Shown here: in pieces, positions 63,901 to 64,000 of the stretch | How positions within the stretch are numbered: position 1 is the stretch's first letter | Layout of the letters: every line of letters starts with the position of its first letter | Assembly (NCBI RefSeq): GCF_027107535.1 | Contig: NZ_CP114283.1 | Location: 4,340,001-4,404,000 of the forward strand | DNA: 64,000 nt | Source of the DNA: Streptomyces aurantiacus | GTDB lineage: Bacteria; Actinomycetota; Actinomycetes; Streptomycetales; Streptomycetaceae | Direction: 5' to 3' | Program-made: the position numbers and the translations under genes | The notes under the pieces: model-generated | Database searches by the model: none | Seen by the model: only the letters and a program-made list of their open reading frames with translations | Told to the model about the DNA's origin: nothing

Positions 63901-64000
63901 AGTCGACGAACCCGGCGCCGCCGGGGTTGCTGATCCGACAGTTGCGGGCGGCCAGTGAGCCCTTGCCGCGGACCAGTAGGGCCGTCCAGCCCGCGCCGGT
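60989..64000 (-). CDS. Right-handed beta-helix / tandem AAA+ ATPase protein (EccA/CbxX-like), 5' truncated
   Basis: The frame is open to the right edge, so the N-terminus is missing; over 1000 residues are visible. The first 430 or so are repeated short beta-helix rungs (for example GTLRDCEISDSADAGVSVHD and GRASLTACEVTDSTGDGIRV). Two CbxX/CfxQ-type AAA+ modules follow, each with Walker A (FAGPPGTGKTTVARLY and FTGPPGTGKTTVARLY) and Walker B (GGVLFIDEAYTLTPEG). This AAA pair is the EccA type of T7SS, which loads or refolds secreted proteins. Fusion of a beta-helix to AAA modules is seen in Streptomyces T7SS loci. Confidence 0.9.
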   Translation of the reverse strand, partial: TGAGWTALLVRGKGSLAARNCRISNPGGAGFVDSSETESVIEDCVFENFGTSAVVLGETARPLVRDCRIRGARANGILASGEARGTVDGCDISGTDKPAIALEGHSSTRVLRSTVHHTSVGLLVTSVSRPEVEETTFESIAQSAIIISGGADPFLSRCVTRRTKNSGLLVLDRSRGTLEGCEFHTSTEAAIRVVEGSAPMLRDTVVSDCADTSGAVLLTDDSTAEFDRLDVRDAAGVGISVRSSANPLLRRARVTGAGSHGIAITDDGRGRLEHCEIESAGGCALSIDDDSDPEVSDTVMRSTARSGVVIGERGRGTLRDCEISDSADAGVSVHDGAEVALDRVRVSGSKAHGIQVSRGGRASLTACEVTDSTGDGIRVDSAEPVHVTRCVVRDNRGAGLRQSRSGDRLSVELLTSADNGLADSWGENAEAADGHGAADESAKGTEPEGPLAKLEALIGLDNVKHQVSTLVNLNQLAERRRRLGMPVPSMSRHLIFAGPPGTGKTTVARLYGSILADLGVLRSGHLVEVARADLVAQIIGGTAIKTTEAFNSALGGVLFIDEAYTLTPEGGASNDFGREAVDTLLKLMEDHRDDVVVVAAGYSEQMESFLSANPGLASRFTRTIAFDNYAVDELVTITESMCLQHQFELGPLTREALAVRFEQMTRDASFGNGRAARAVFEDMVDRQAFRLASMPDPGENDLTLLLPQDVGDAEAETVGGTPRDAGDAADPMAELEAMVGLGAVKREVADLVSLLSNARQRISAGLPSPRISNHLVFTGPPGTGKTTVARLYAQLLHSLGVLPRATLVEVARADLVGQYIGHTAQRTKEVFTSALGGVLFIDEAYTLTPEGSSNDFGREAVDTLLKLMEDHRDDVVVIVAGYTEEMERFLASNPGLSSRFSKHVGFEDYSTEELVTIVSRHAVTSGYECGADTLAALRTHVDAIPRDRSFGNARLARQLLETMMTSQARRLGGLASPSLADLTTLLPEDLPTGNRPVRHQATL
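61381..62344. repeat. Two near-identical 120-bp blocks inside the AAA+ gene
   Basis: 61381-61500 and 62221-62344 encode the Walker B/sensor stretch of the two AAA modules. The first 66 bp of each block differ at one base; then comes one codon's insertion, and about two further changes. Sequence on the left (61321-61380 against 62161-62220) differs at roughly a quarter of positions. Confidence 0.85.

Overview
The window is high-GC actinobacterial DNA, very probably Streptomyces. Reasons: G/C-rich third positions throughout, frequent GTG starts, many ATGA/GTGA start-stop overlaps, TetR/SpoIIE/ATPase-type regulators, and a type VII secretion (T7SS) accessory cluster with Streptomyces-style proteins. 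I saw no rRNA, tRNA, CRISPR array or intact insertion sequence. All functional calls come from reading motifs; no database search was run.

Region A (1-28662) is a catabolic island. It holds a truncated SDR, a ThuA-like protein, a zinc alcohol dehydrogenase, a ribose-type sugar ABC importer (permease, double ATPase, lipoprotein), two Rieske oxygenases with one ferredoxin, an MDR reductase, an ABM-fold protein, a PEP-swivel protein, more SDRs, a VOC protein, a three-gene 2-oxo-acid/acetoin-type dehydrogenase complex (E1 alpha, E1 beta, E2), two TetR regulators, a thiolase-fold/DUF35 pair, two acyl-CoA dehydrogenases, an enoyl-CoA hydratase and a PPDK-like protein with an unknown partner. Together they suggest uptake of a sugar-like or glycosylated compound, ring oxygenation, and CoA-dependent side-chain breakdown ending in C-C cleavage. 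The substrate is unknown.

Region B (28663-32977) is regulatory. It has an RsbW-like ATPase, a roughly 660-nt repeat-rich leader ending in a 30-bp perfect palindrome in front of a small MerR/BldC-like regulator, a hemolysin-III membrane protein and a SpoIIE phosphatase. Region C (33032-37285) is an arsenic locus: trxB, arsC and a three-helix protein on the minus strand, diverging from arsR, an ACR3 pump and a frameshifted flavin monooxygenase. Region D (37286-38949) is a gene graveyard with fragments of an FAD oxidoreductase, an IS5-family transposase, a dicarboxylate symporter and a malic enzyme, around one intact cupin-like gene.

Region E (38950-51065) is mixed: an SDR, an XRE regulator, a TetR gene beside an F420/NADP-type reductase, a cell-envelope module (two-component system, DD-carboxypeptidase, VanJ-like membrane phosphoesterase), a trypsin-like protease, a Nudix hydrolase and a TerC protein with a zinc-ribbon tail. 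Region F (51328-64000) has a large LuxR-family ATPase regulator, a SorC-type regulator, a T7SS-associated protein, a 1035-residue protein with a Pro-Glu repeat and an ADP-ribosyltransferase-like C-terminus, a membrane ChW-repeat protein and a beta-helix/tandem AAA+ protein that runs off the right edge.
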